Counted from the first letter of the stretch, positions 30,307 through 41,076 are shown. The stretch is 41,938 bases of DNA from Nitrospirota bacterium (GCA_021790195.1 JAJYIF010000025.1:1-41938), one strand, 5' to 3'. Notes: generated by a model from the sequence alone, not told the origin. Translations and numbers: made by a program.

Positions 30307-32235
30307 ATGCAAGAGCATCTCACTTCTGATCCCATGCCGGTCGATGATGTCCTGGAATTCCTGAGGGACGTTTCCCCGTTTCAGGACCTGGATGAAGCCA
30401 CACTAAGAGACATAGCAGGCGGGATCTCGATGGAGTACTTTCCAAAAGGATCGACTATTCTTCACCAGGACGGCCCGGCAAGCGAGTACCTGAGGATCAT
30501 CCGCAAGGGAAACGTTAAGGTATTTATCCGCTCGGGCAAAGACGACGAGGTCATGATCGACCTGAGAAGCGAAGGTGACTCTTTTGGTTTTCTCTCTCTT
30601 GTGAGCGGCGACAAGTCAAGGGCAAACGTTGTTGCGATAGACGACACCGTCTGTTACCTGATCGGCAGGGACGCGATACTCAGACTGCTTGAACACTACC
30701 CCGTTTTCGCGGAGTATTTTCTCGTTTCCTTCCTCAATAAATACATAGACAAAACCTATAAAGAGATCCATAAAAGGAGCCTGCTCTACGGCGGGGGCGA
30801 CAGGCTCCTTTTCACAACTCCGGTAGGGGAAATTGCGACAAAGGGAGTGATAACTGCGTCCCAGGCTGTTTCCATAAGAGAGGCCTCCGAGGTGATGTCG
30901 AAAAACGAAATAAGCTCCCTCGTTCTTACCGATGCCTCGGGCGTTCCGGCAGGCATAATCACCGACAGGGACCTAAGAGACAAGGTAGTTTCAAAAGGCA
31001 GGGACCTTTCCGACAGGATCAGCACAATAATGAGCATCTCCCTCATAAAGGCCGAAGCGAGAGATTACTGTTTCGAAGCCCTTCTTAAAATGGTCCGCTA
31101 CAATGTCCACCACCTGCTCATCATCGACAACGGCAGACTCAAGGGTGTCATCACAGACCACGATCTCATGCTCTTGCAGGGCACTTCCCCGATTTCGGTC
31201 GCCCGGGAAATTGAGAGCCAGCCGGCGATAGACGGATTGATTGTCGCGTCAAGAAAGACCACAAAGCTCATTGACCTGCTGCTGAGGGAAGGCGCCAGGG
31301 CCAGCAACATCACCAGGATCATCTCTGAGATAAACGACAGGCTTCTGAGAAAGGTCATCGAGATCACGGAAAAGAAGCTGGGTCCCCCTCCCCTCGGCTA
31401 TTGCTGGATCGTCTTCGGCAGCGAGGGCAGGCAGGAGCAGACCTTCAAGACAGACCAGGACAACGCGATCATTTACGCAAACCCCGGGGACGATAAGAAA
31501 GCTGAAGATGCAAAGAGATACTTTTCCGCCCTCACCCTTCTCGTCCGGGACGGACTCCTGAAATGCGGTTTTCCTCCCTGTCCTGCCGATTACATGGCGA
31601 GCAACCCTCAATGGTGCCAGCCAATTTCAAAATGGAAAAAGTATTTCTCCGACTGGATAAACGAGCCGACCCCTGAGGCCGTGCTGAAATCCCTGATATT
31701 CTTTGACTTCAGACCGGTCTACGGCGACGCCGGCCTGGCTTCGGACCTGCGGGATTACCTTACCGGGGCCATTGAGGGCAGGAAGCTCTTCCTGGGCTAT
31801 ATGGCAAACACGATAATCAATAACATGCCCCCCATCGGGTTTTTCAAGAACTTCATTGTAGAAAAGACAGGCGAGCACAAGGACGAATTCGATCTCAAGG
31901 TGAAGGGCATCGCGCCGCTGGTGGACGCCGTAAGGCTTTTCGCCCTTGAGCGCGGCGTCAGGGAGACCTCGACCCTTGAAAGGATACGGGAGCTGAGAGA
32001 AAGACATACCATGGTGAAAGATTATGCCGAGGAGCTCGAACACGCCTTCGAATTCATAATGCTGCTCAGGATACATCACCAATTCGAGGAGATAGTCTCC
32101 GGCAAAGCGCCGGACAACTTCATCAATCCGTCCAAATTGAGCAACTTAGAAAAGAGGACCATCAAAGATGCGTTTCACCTTATCTCGAAGATACAGGGGC
32201 TTGTTATCGAAAGATACAAGCCGATGATATGGTGA
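30307..32235 (+). CDS. cNMP-binding-like / CBS pair / DUF294 nucleotidyltransferase-like protein (copy 2)
   Basis: A 642-residue protein, collinear with the 26603-28507 protein over its whole length and strongly similar to it. It has the same order: cNMP-like barrel with SFGFLS in place of FGE, two CBS domains (SSLVLTDASGVPAGIITDRD, HHLLIIDNGRLKGVITDHD), FGSEGRQEQTFKTDQDNA and the DUF294 C-terminal domain. The basic phosphate-cassette segment reads SRANVV, compared with GRTTVL in copy 1, so the two copies may differ in ligand. It is the first gene after the sigma-54 promoter and overlaps the exonuclease gene by seven bases. An ATG at 30334 is an alternative start; neither has a clear ribosome site. 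Probably a nucleotide-sensing regulator of the acetate genes. Confidence 0.88.
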   Translation: MQEHLTSDPMPVDDVLEFLRDVSPFQDLDEATLRDIAGGISMEYFPKGSTILHQDGPASEYLRIIRKGNVKVFIRSGKDDEVMIDLRSEGDSFGFLSLVSGDKSRANVVAIDDTVCYLIGRDAILRLLEHYPVFAEYFLVSFLNKYIDKTYKEIHKRSLLYGGGDRLLFTTPVGEIATKGVITASQAVSIREASEVMSKNEISSLVLTDASGVPAGIITDRDLRDKVVSKGRDLSDRISTIMSISLIKAEARDYCFEALLKMVRYNVHHLLIIDNGRLKGVITDHDLMLLQGTSPISVAREIESQPAIDGLIVASRKTTKLIDLLLREGARASNITRIISEINDRLLRKVIEITEKKLGPPPLGYCWIVFGSEGRQEQTFKTDQDNAIIYANPGDDKKAEDAKRYFSALTLLVRDGLLKCGFPPCPADYMASNPQWCQPISKWKKYFSDWINEPTPEAVLKSLIFFDFRPVYGDAGLASDLRDYLTGAIEGRKLFLGYMANTIINNMPPIGFFKNFIVEKTGEHKDEFDLKVKGIAPLVDAVRLFALERGVRETSTLERIRELRERHTMVKDYAEELEHAFEFIMLLRIHHQFEEIVSGKAPDNFINPSKLSNLEKRTIKDAFHLISKIQGLVIERYKPMIW

Positions 32236-32939
32236 GGACGGCCGCCTTGCTGAATTTCAGGAAACGGAAAGAGTCACCGGCGGAAGAAGATCTCCCGCTC
32301 AACAGGGCCCGGTATGTGGTTATAGACACCGAGCTCACCGGACTTGACGAAAAGAAGGACTCCATTGTCTCCATGGCCGCAATAAGGATGACGGGCGGCG
32401 CCATAGACCTCGAAAACATCTTCACCAGGGTCGTAAATCCGGCGTCAAGCCTCTCCGCCGAGAGCGTTGTCATCCACGGCATCACCCCCTCGGAAACCGC
32501 AGGCAAGCCTTCGATAGAAGATGCTCTCTCGGAATTTGCGCGGTTCTGCCGAGACGACCTGCTCGTGGGCCACTGTGTCTCCATTGACCTGACTTTCATC
32601 AATAAAGAAATGAAGAGGGCTTTCGGATCGGGCCTGGGCAATCCGGCGCTCGACACGTCGGCGATATACGCATGGATAGTGAAGAGGTCTCCTGAGAAGG
32701 CCTTTCCTCGTTCGTTCAGCGGCTCCGGCCTGTATGAAATCGCGAGTTATTTCGGGATACCTGTGAGCGGCGCACACGATGCAGTGATGGACGCATTCAT
32801 TACCGCTCAGGTCTTTCAGAGGTTTATCCCAATCCTTATCGAGAGAGGGGTGGAGGACGTCGGCGATCTTTTGCGCATCGGACATCCATCAAGGGGAGGT
32901 GAGAACGGCAGGTTGAGCGGTGAGATGTACGGTCTTTAA
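32229..32939 (+). CDS. DEDDh 3'-5' exonuclease (DnaQ/PolIII epsilon-like)
   Basis: A 236-residue exonuclease of the DnaQ superfamily. Exo I is VVIDTELTGLD (Asp and Glu), Exo II is VGHCVSIDLTFI (Asp), and Exo III is SGAHDAVMDAFIT (His and Asp), the DEDDh set. The size suits a free-standing enzyme rather than a polymerase subunit. Such exonuclease genes are frequently neighbours of DUF294-CBS and actP genes in other proteobacteria; why they travel together is not explained. The ATG at 32229 lies inside the end of the DUF294 gene, so expression is coupled. Substrate (DNA, RNA or small oligonucleotides) is unknown; degradation of short signalling RNAs is only speculation. Confidence 0.88.
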   Translation: MVRTAALLNFRKRKESPAEEDLPLNRARYVVIDTELTGLDEKKDSIVSMAAIRMTGGAIDLENIFTRVVNPASSLSAESVVIHGITPSETAGKPSIEDALSEFARFCRDDLLVGHCVSIDLTFINKEMKRAFGSGLGNPALDTSAIYAWIVKRSPEKAFPRSFSGSGLYEIASYFGIPVSGAHDAVMDAFITAQVFQRFIPILIERGVEDVGDLLRIGHPSRGGENGRLSGEMYGL

Positions 32940-32989
32940 CAAACGGCCCGCGTTGCCGGGCCCTACACCAACAAACGGGAGGTAGGATT

Positions 32990-33313
32990 ATGAGCAGTGC
33001 AGGCAGCAAGAAGAGCGCACATGAGATCCTTGAAGACGAGGATTTCAGATCTTTGCACAGTCAGAAGAACAGCATTTCCCTGATTCTGACGATACTGGAG
33101 CTGGTGCTCTATTTCGGGTTCATCGCCCTCATAGCTTTCAACAAGCCATTTCTATCGCAAAAGCTTTCCGAGGGCAGCGCCACTACAATAGGGATTCCGA
33201 TAGCGGTAGGCACCATCGTGCTTTCATGGGTATTTACCGCCATTTACATCTTCTGGGCGAACAGCAGGTATGACATCCTCGTCAAGAAAATCAAGAATAA
33301 AATAGGAGGTTAA
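32990..33313 (+). CDS. DUF485 small membrane protein (YjcH-like)
   Basis: A 107-residue inner-membrane protein with two hydrophobic helices (about 29-51 and 68-93) and a polar N-terminus bearing [20 protein letters not shown], typical of DUF485. In Escherichia coli its counterpart YjcH lies between acs and actP. Here it is two bases upstream of actP, with a good GGGAGGT ribosome site. It probably assists the symporter; the biochemical role is not defined. Confidence 0.88.
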   Translation: MSSAGSKKSAHEILEDEDFRSLHSQKNSISLILTILELVLYFGFIALIAFNKPFLSQKLSEGSATTIGIPIAVGTIVLSWVFTAIYIFWANSRYDILVKKIKNKIGG

Positions 33314-33315
33314 CA

Positions 33316-35055
33316 ATGCCGCAAGCTGCGCAAACAATGATAGGACAGGCAAACCCTGTCGCCATAATGTTTTTCGTACTCTTTGTCCTTATCACCCTGG
33401 TGATAACCTACTGGGCCGCGAAAAGGACGAGGACCACAAAAGACTTCTACGCCGCAGGCAGAAGCATTACGGGATTTCAGAACGGCCTCGCCCTTGCGGG
33501 AGACTACATGAGCGCCGCCTCCTTTCTGGGCATAGCAGGTATCGTCTCCACGAAAGGCTATGACGGCCTCATCTATTCAGTGGGCTGGCTCGTGGGCTGG
33601 CCGATCATCATGTTCCTGATCTCGGAGCCTCTCAGAAACCTCGGCAAATATACCTTTGCCGACGTGGTCGCATACAGGCTGAACCAGAGGCCGATAAGGG
33701 CCGCGGCCGCGGCCGGTTCCTTGACCGTTGTCCTCACATACCTGGTCGCACAGATGGTGGGCGCCGGTACACTCATAAAGCTTATGTTCGGCCTGCCGTT
33801 TGAGCTCGCGATAGGCATCACGGGATCTCTGATGATCCTTTACGTCCTCTTCGGAGGGATGATCGCAACCACCTGGGTCCAGATCATCAAGGCAGCATTG
33901 CTCCTGGGCGGGGCGACACTCCTTGTGATATTGACGCTCTCGCAGTTCGGTTTCAGCTACGGCGAACTCTTCGGCCAGGCTGAGAAGATGTATACGAACA
34001 AGTTCCTCGAGCCAGGCGGTCTCGTTACGAACCCGGTCGATGCCTTCTCTCTTGGACTTGCGCTCATGTTCGGCACAGCAGGTCTCCCTCACATACTCAT
34101 GAGGTTCTATACTGTTCCGGACGCCAAGGCCGCAAGAAAGTCCGTCTTCTATGCCACGGGTTTCATCGGCTACTTCTACATACTCACCGTCACCATCGGC
34201 TTCGGAGCTGCGGTGCTCGTGACCCAAAAAGTGATCCTCGGCGTCGATAAAGGCGGCAACATGGCGGGCCCGCTCCTCGCGGAAGCGCTCGGAGGCAATA
34301 TCTTTCTCGGGTTCCTTTCGGCCGTCGCCTTTGCGACCATCCTTGCCGTTGTTTCGGGCCTGACGCTTGCCGGCGCATCCGCCTTCTCCCACGACCTCTT
34401 TGTCGGTGTTATAAGAAAAGGACAGGCCTCTGAAAAGGAAGAGGTCAAGGTCGCCAAGGTCGCCACTGTAGGACTCGGCATAACGGCCATACTGCTCGGG
34501 ATACTGTTCAAGGGACAGAACGTAGCCTTCCTTGTGGGTCTGACATTCGCCATTGCCGCGAGCGCAAACTTCCCGGCGCTCCTGATGTCCATCGTGTGGA
34601 AGAAATTTACGACCGCAGGGGCGGTTTCGAGTATCTACACGGGCCTGACCGTGGCCGTTGTCCTCTTGATCCTGAGCCCGACTATCTGGGTGGACATCGC
34701 ACATAAGTCCGAGGTCGATGCGGTCGCCAAGCAGGTCAAAACGATCGAGGACTCCTCGAAGGCGAAGATTGCGGACATCGAGAAACAGAAGGCGCCCGGC
34801 CTTGACGCGGCCAAGCTGGCGGCAATCGATACGTCCGTCGCCGCTGAAAAGAAGGCTTCCGAGGCGCAGATCAAGGAAGCCAAGTCCCATATGCCCAAGG
34901 CCATCTTCCCGCTCAGGAACCCCGGCATATATTCCATGTCGGCGGCGTTCCTGATCGGCATACTCGTTTCCCTCCTTGCACCCGACAGGGAAGCCGAGGC
35001 CAGGTTCGAGGGGGAAAAGGTCAGAGAGTATATAGGGATCGGGGCCGAGGAATAG
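33316..35055 (+). CDS. actP: Cation/acetate symporter with extra charged loop
   Basis: A 579-residue sodium/solute symporter family member taking up acetate and related short carboxylates. Diagnostic segments are [33 protein letters not shown] near the N-terminus, [20 protein letters not shown] and [10 protein letters not shown]. Ribosome site AGGAGG precedes the ATG. Compared with E. coli ActP as I remember it, the loop between PTIWV and KAIFP is enlarged: about 60 residues (roughly 462-525) rich in Lys, Glu, Ala and Asp ([36 protein letters not shown]), likely a coiled-coil hairpin on the outer face before the last helix. This accounts for most of the extra length. It is followed by acs. 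Confidence 0.93.
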   Translation: MPQAAQTMIGQANPVAIMFFVLFVLITLVITYWAAKRTRTTKDFYAAGRSITGFQNGLALAGDYMSAASFLGIAGIVSTKGYDGLIYSVGWLVGWPIIMFLISEPLRNLGKYTFADVVAYRLNQRPIRAAAAAGSLTVVLTYLVAQMVGAGTLIKLMFGLPFELAIGITGSLMILYVLFGGMIATTWVQIIKAALLLGGATLLVILTLSQFGFSYGELFGQAEKMYTNKFLEPGGLVTNPVDAFSLGLALMFGTAGLPHILMRFYTVPDAKAARKSVFYATGFIGYFYILTVTIGFGAAVLVTQKVILGVDKGGNMAGPLLAEALGGNIFLGFLSAVAFATILAVVSGLTLAGASAFSHDLFVGVIRKGQASEKEEVKVAKVATVGLGITAILLGILFKGQNVAFLVGLTFAIAASANFPALLMSIVWKKFTTAGAVSSIYTGLTVAVVLLILSPTIWVDIAHKSEVDAVAKQVKTIEDSSKAKIADIEKQKAPGLDAAKLAAIDTSVAAEKKASEAQIKEAKSHMPKAIFPLRNPGIYSMSAAFLIGILVSLLAPDREAEARFEGEKVREYIGIGAEE

Positions 35056-35078
35056 TTCAGCTTTTACAGTTATGGTGA

Positions 35079-35131
35079 TCAGTGCCGGTGATTGGTGTTA
35101 AACTACCCCAATGTTTTGGAGCCGGCACTGA
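35079..35131. repeat. Inverted repeat before acs
   Basis: TCAGTGCCGG (35079-35088) and CCGGCACTGA (35122-35131) are a perfect 10-bp inverted repeat around a 33-base spacer, in the 113-bp gap between actP and acs. There is no T-run, so it is not an obvious terminator. It could be an operator, an mRNA-processing hairpin or a dispersed repeat. Confidence 0.5.
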
Positions 35132-35168
35132 CACCGTATACTGACACTATAACGAGGAGGAATTGAGA

Positions 35169-37142
<1,974 letters not shown>

Positions 37143-37152
37143 AAGAAAGCCT

Positions 37153-37187
37153 ATAGCGTGTAAAGGGAAGAAAGCGAGACACGCTAT
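37153..37187. repeat. Stem-loop between acs and hydrolase
   Basis: ATAGCGTGT (37153-37161) pairs with ACACGCTAT (37179-37187) around a 17-base loop. It lies just upstream of the hydrolase ATG, which has no recognisable ribosome site. Confidence 0.4.
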
Positions 37188-37202
37188 GCGCTTTGCATAT
37201 AG

Positions 37203-37754
37203 ATGGATAAGTTTTTTCTTGATAAAAGCGATGTTGCAATCGTGATCGTCGATATTCAGGAGAGGCTTGCAGCGGTAATGGATGAGAGGCAGAAGGTCAT
37301 CGCCAACTGTCTTCATCTTATCGAGGGGGCAAGACTCCTCGGCGTCCCGGTCCTGATAACCGAGCAGTATCCAAAGGGACTTGGTCCCACTGTAAGCGAG
37401 ATCAGGGAGGCGGCCCCGGATTACAGGCCGATAGAGAAGATCATGTTCAACTGCTGCAGGGAGCCGCTTTTCATGGGACGTCTCCTAGAGACAGGCAGGA
37501 AGAAGATTGTTCTTTCCGGTATGGAGACTCACGTCTGTGTGTTGCAGACATGCGTCGGCCTTCTAAAAGAAGGGTATGGAGTACATGTTGCGGGTGACGC
37601 AGTTTGCTCGAGGTCAAAGGACAACTTCGGCGCCGGTTTGGACTATATGAGGGATGCCGGGGCCGTCATCACGTGTGCGGAGACCGTCCTGTTCCAGTTG
37701 CTCGAAAGAGCTGGCACCGAAGAGTTCAGGACGATTTCAAAACGCATAAAATAG
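37203..37754 (+). CDS. Isochorismatase-like cysteine hydrolase
   Basis: A 183-residue hydrolase of the isochorismatase-like family. The catalytic triad is readable: Asp17 (VIVDIQERL), Lys79 (IEKIMFNC) and Cys112 (GMETHVCVLQT), with the cis-peptide region before the cysteine. Length and short loops match YcaC-type members rather than siderophore isochorismatases, so a small amide or similar compound is the more likely substrate; it cannot be named. It follows acs by 60 bp on the same strand and could be read through from it, although the gap contains a hairpin. Confidence 0.88.
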   Translation: MDKFFLDKSDVAIVIVDIQERLAAVMDERQKVIANCLHLIEGARLLGVPVLITEQYPKGLGPTVSEIREAAPDYRPIEKIMFNCCREPLFMGRLLETGRKKIVLSGMETHVCVLQTCVGLLKEGYGVHVAGDAVCSRSKDNFGAGLDYMRDAGAVITCAETVLFQLLERAGTEEFRTISKRIK

Positions 37755-37779
37755 GCTGTTTATAAGTGTCTTTCCCCGC

Positions 37780-37826
37780 GCTGCCTGCCGTCCCCTCCCC
37801 AAAGGCAGGCAGCGTCCCCCCCCCCC
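37780..37826 (+). terminator. Hairpin and C11 tract after the hydrolase gene
   Basis: GCTGCCTGCC (37780-37789) pairs perfectly with GGCAGGCAGC (37804-37813), followed by GT and eleven C (37816-37826) rather than T. The stem probably marks the operon end. The C-tract is a homopolymer prone to slippage or sequencing error. Confidence 0.5.
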
Positions 37827-37948
37827 AAGCTAAAGGGTAATCTACGGTTAAGATTGAGGTTAAGGCTCAACTTCCTGTCTTTTCTTAATCTTGGCTTCAG
37901 CTTCTATGCCTCTGTGGCAAATCCTTTTTCTTCTCTTATAATAAAAGC

Positions 37949-38473
37949 ATGAAGTACTTTGTGACGATATTGTTACTTGCAGCTTCCCTTGCTACGGCAG
38001 GGAATGGTTCTGCATTGGGAGCGGAGCTCCGGACTGAAGAGGTCAGCCCATCCGATGTAAAAGGGACTTTTACGGTGATTCTTTATGGAGGTACATATCT
38101 CAGGGACGTTAAGACAGCAGCGTTCCTCGACCTTGATGGAGATCAATATACCCTGGACCCTTATGCCCCCGGCTTTGACTACAGGGTGATAAAGGGTGTT
38201 CCCGCAAAGGAGGCCCTCGCAATGGCCGAACAGTTCTTGAGTTCCCATTACGATTATTGGCGCTCGCTGATAAGTCGCATAGTCGACGACCAGGGGAAGA
38301 CCGTCGGTTATGAGGTGCGACCTCTTTACCATATACCTGCCTTCGGGATCCCGGATGTGCTCGACATCAACTATTCGTCAAAAGGCAAAAAGATAAGGAT
38401 ATACATCAGACTCAAACCCCAGGTCGAAAGACAACTCTTTACGGGCGGCGACTCAAGAGACAGCGACCGATAG
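37949..38473 (+). CDS. Exported protein of unknown function
   Basis: A 174-residue protein that I do not recognise. The signal peptide (MKYFVTILLLAASLATAGNGSALGA) is followed by a mature domain of about 150 residues with no cysteines. It contains FTVILYGGTYLRDVKTAAFLDLDGD and a VGYEVRPLYHIPAFGIPDVLDINY segment, and a basic strand (KKIRIYIRLKPQVE). No transmembrane segment is visible beyond the signal. It is probably periplasmic or outer-membrane associated. It precedes a TonB-dependent receptor gene on the same strand, but that gene has its own promoter, so linkage is weak. Confidence 0.7.
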   Translation: MKYFVTILLLAASLATAGNGSALGAELRTEEVSPSDVKGTFTVILYGGTYLRDVKTAAFLDLDGDQYTLDPYAPGFDYRVIKGVPAKEALAMAEQFLSSHYDYWRSLISRIVDDQGKTVGYEVRPLYHIPAFGIPDVLDINYSSKGKKIRIYIRLKPQVERQLFTGGDSRDSDR

Positions 38474-38643
38474 AGTCGTTCCCTTTGATTAGCAGGGGCC
38501 GGCTGATGCGGACTGTTTTCCCTTTTTACTCGCGATTGAATTAATTGACACTCCAAAAAAAACGATCACGTGTGGGTTATCACGCAGCTATTAGTTATTT
38601 CGCACAGGTCGCATCACATTGTTTTGAAATCCCGACGTTTCCG

Positions 38644-38672
38644 TTGACTATTTTCGGGCGTTATGATATTGT
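38644..38672 (+). promoter_or_regulatory. Sigma-70-type promoter of the TonB-dependent receptor
   Basis: TTGACT (38644-38649) and TATTGT (38667-38672) with a 17-bp spacer, 31 bp before the start codon. No Fur box or cobalamin riboswitch is evident in the 230-bp gap. Confidence 0.6.
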
Positions 38673-38703
38673 TTTTTCATCTTTCTGAGCTACGGGGGAG
38701 ACA

Positions 38704-40683
38704 ATGAAAAAAATTATTTGCCTCTCGTCTGTTATTTCATCTCTTCTATTCTTTGCTTCGCCTGTTTTTGCCTCACCAAGCGACAACGAAGATCTTCAGT
38801 TGGCAGCGTCCCATAATACCGACAAAGAGACCGTGAAAGAACTGCTCCTCTTCTGGGACGAAAAGGACCTTTACGTACAGTCAGCCACAAGGTATGAAAA
38901 ACCGATCTCGCAGGTGGCAGAAAATATGACCGTGATCACTGCTAAAGAGATCGAAGACATGAACGCGCATACTGTAGCCGAGGTGTTGAACAGGGTCACA
39001 GGCGTCTTCGTTGATTCCGCTGAGGATTTCGGAAGCAGCTCTCAAATCCATATACAGAGTTCTATTCATCCCAGTTTTCCGGAAAGGCATGTGCTTGTGC
39101 TCCTGGATGGCGTTGAATGGAATATGCTAAATGACGGGCACGCGGAGACTGTTTCGATACCGGTAGGAATAATAAAGCGCATCGAGGTGATCAAAGGCCC
39201 TGCCTCTTCCTCATGGGGATCATCCCTCGGCGGCGTTGTAAATATCATAACGAAAGATACTGGAAATACGCCCCAGCCCTCCGGAAGTCTGAGCGCGTCC
39301 TATGGAGAAGCGAATTCGCAGGATTACAGGGGGGAGATTTCGGGCAAGGCCGGTCCTGTGGGATATTATCTTTACGCAGGCAAACAGAGGTCCGACGGCT
39401 TGAGAAACAACAGGCTTTTCGACAACTACAGCCTCTATTCCAAATTCAGTGTCCCAGTTTCGCCGGATGTAAATGTCGGCTTCACCCTCGGCTACAGCGA
39501 GCCGCGCATGAATTCTTTAGAGTCACAGGAGCTTGATTTATCATCACGACTCTTCTTCCGCACTTTTTTCGCCACAGCAAATGTCGATGCAGTTATCTCG
39601 CCTGAACTAACCTTAAATTTTGCACTCCGCACATTTCAGCAGAAGGCGGGGCAGTTGAACAATATCCTAAGCACAGGAGATGTATTTTTGAACAATATTA
39701 CTGACGAAGAGACTACGGGAGGCAGCGCCAAGCTCGTATGGAAGCATGGTATCCATACCGCTGTTTTCGGCGTGGACGCAAGCCACGGCAGGGACGACCA
39801 GACGCTTGAGGGCATAGTCGCTTCCAGCCCTCATTCCGACATCGACAAGTGGGCGATATTTGCCAATGATACAATATCTCTCGGCAGACTCTCTGTCACT
39901 CCCGGACTGAGGTTCGACCACAACAACATTACCGGCTCCTTTACGAGTCCGAGTCTCGGCGCGACGTATAAAATTGCGGAAAGGACTATCCTAAGGGCCT
40001 CTGTCGCGAGGGGCTTCACTATCCCTCCCCTCGGATGGACTGCGGGAGGCGGTTTTTTCCTCGATCCAAATCCCGACCTAAAATCCGAGAGCGTATGGTC
40101 TTATCAGGCGGGTATAGAGTCGGGCATCTGCGACTATTTATGGGTGAAGGCGACAGCCTTCTACCATGACCTGAAGGATGCTATTGTGAAGGAGCCCTTT
40201 GCGGGCGGGCCGCCCGGATGCGTTGGGTCTGCATGCAATGACCTCTTCGTGAATGATGGTAAGGTCAAGCGCAAAGGTATCGAGCTGGAGGCCGAGACAG
40301 CTCCCTTTCATAATTTCTCTCTTAAAGCCGGCTTTGCCTACGCGCACACAAAGACCATTTCGGATTCAGATACTTTGCCGGGTCCGGCCCCAAGCGCGGC
40401 CTACGAATATAACATAACCGCTAAGTACGAAGACCCCGGTAACTTTATGGTACAGCTTTTCGGTCATTATGGATGGTGGGACATAACATCGCCTGATGAA
40501 GGGGCGAAGTATAATGCCTTCATCTGGGACCTTAATCTAAGAAAGACTATATATACAACTGGCAAGAGAAGCGCCGAAGTTTTCCTCACCGGCTATAATC
40601 TGTTCAATGGCTCCCAGTATACACTCATCACCGCAAAGAACCCAAAGAGATGGTTCGAGGGCGGCGTGAGGCTCAGGTTTTGA
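38704..40683 (+). CDS. TonB-dependent outer-membrane receptor
   Basis: A 659-residue outer-membrane transporter. After a signal peptide (KIICLSSVISSLLFFASPVFA), residues about 75-190 form the plug domain (SQVAENMTVITAKEIEDMNA, EVLNRVTGVFVD, VLLDGVEWN, IKRIEVIKGPASSSWGSSLGGVVNIIT). The rest is a beta-barrel of alternating strands ending in a terminal aromatic residue (GGVRLRF), the usual signal for the BAM machinery. The size lies within the siderophore/haem/cobalamin/metal receptor range; the ligand cannot be read. GGGGGAG lies five bases before the ATG. Energy would come from TonB-ExbB-ExbD encoded elsewhere. Confidence 0.9.
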   Translation: MKKIICLSSVISSLLFFASPVFASPSDNEDLQLAASHNTDKETVKELLLFWDEKDLYVQSATRYEKPISQVAENMTVITAKEIEDMNAHTVAEVLNRVTGVFVDSAEDFGSSSQIHIQSSIHPSFPERHVLVLLDGVEWNMLNDGHAETVSIPVGIIKRIEVIKGPASSSWGSSLGGVVNIITKDTGNTPQPSGSLSASYGEANSQDYRGEISGKAGPVGYYLYAGKQRSDGLRNNRLFDNYSLYSKFSVPVSPDVNVGFTLGYSEPRMNSLESQELDLSSRLFFRTFFATANVDAVISPELTLNFALRTFQQKAGQLNNILSTGDVFLNNITDEETTGGSAKLVWKHGIHTAVFGVDASHGRDDQTLEGIVASSPHSDIDKWAIFANDTISLGRLSVTPGLRFDHNNITGSFTSPSLGATYKIAERTILRASVARGFTIPPLGWTAGGGFFLDPNPDLKSESVWSYQAGIESGICDYLWVKATAFYHDLKDAIVKEPFAGGPPGCVGSACNDLFVNDGKVKRKGIELEAETAPFHNFSLKAGFAYAHTKTISDSDTLPGPAPSAAYEYNITAKYEDPGNFMVQLFGHYGWWDITSPDEGAKYNAFIWDLNLRKTIYTTGKRSAEVFLTGYNLFNGSQYTLITAKNPKRWFEGGVRLRF

Positions 40684-40698
40684 TAGTGAATAGGAATT

Positions 40699-40768
40699 CA
40701 GAAGTCAGAATACAGTAGCCGGAAAGAAAGCCGGGAGCCACATTTCGCAGATCTATTCTGACCTTTTG
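40699..40768. repeat. GTCAGAAT/ATTCTGAC palindromic repeat after receptor
   Basis: AATTCAGAAGTCAGAATACAG is followed about 40 bp later by CTATTCTGACCTTTTG. The GTCAGAAT and ATTCTGAC arms (8 bp) could serve as a weak terminator for the receptor gene. The word style matches the other dispersed intergenic palindromes in this window. Confidence 0.45.
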
Positions 40769-40907
40769 TTTGGGGAGTTGAGACATGGTGCCTCTTAGTT
40801 TATTTATAGTTTTATAATTATTATTTATATGACTTTTCTGTTTTATCTGATAAAATTGCGAAGCCTGTTTTGCTGGCAAATATCTAATGGAGGGAGGATT
40901 CATAGAA

Positions 40908-41003
40908 ATGACAGGAATCAAAGTTCTGGACTGTGGTATCGATATGGAAGAGATAGCAGGCCCCATGGCATGCTGTGCTACCATTGCCATGGTGACTAGA
41001 TAA
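40908..41003 (+). CDS. Putative RiPP (geopeptide-like) precursor peptide, 31 aa
   Basis: A short gene beginning MTGIKVLDCGIDMEEIAG and continuing with a PMACCATIAM segment to a VTR end. Its three cysteines are C9, C22 and C23. An AGGGAGG ribosome site lies ten bases upstream. It stands 73 bp before a radical SAM maturase on the same strand, separated by an intrinsic terminator. A tiny Cys-containing peptide next to such an enzyme is the classic layout of a ribosomally made, post-translationally modified peptide. The maturase resembles what databases call the putative geopeptide maturase (from memory), which would make this a geopeptide. The acidic first half would be the leader-like part and the CC region the modified core; this split is inferred. 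Confidence 0.72.
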   Translation: MTGIKVLDCGIDMEEIAGPMACCATIAMVTR

Positions 41004-41008
41004 GCAAA

Positions 41009-41049
41009 AAAAGGGCAGGGAGCGGAAAGAATACGTTCCCTGCCCTTTT
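41009..41049 (+). terminator. Strong hairpin between precursor peptide and maturase genes
   Basis: AAAAGGGCAGGGAGCG (41009-41024) pairs over 16 positions (one G-T) with 41034-41049, around a 9-base loop, followed by CTATTTTCTCT. It starts six bases after the peptide stop. It probably ends most transcripts after the peptide gene and lets a minority continue into the maturase, giving excess substrate over enzyme. Confidence 0.85.
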
Positions 41050-41076
41050 CTATTTTCTCTAAGGACTTCTTAATCT

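Noticed and set aside
33577-34890. 437-residue minus-strand open frame
   Set aside because: Shadow of actP in the opposite frame; its composition is charged and motif-free, as expected of the reverse of a membrane-protein gene.
38474-38703. Cobalamin riboswitch or Fur box before the TonB-dependent receptor
   Set aside because: No B12-box-like sequence or 19-bp Fur palindrome could be found by eye; only a sigma-70-type promoter is supported.
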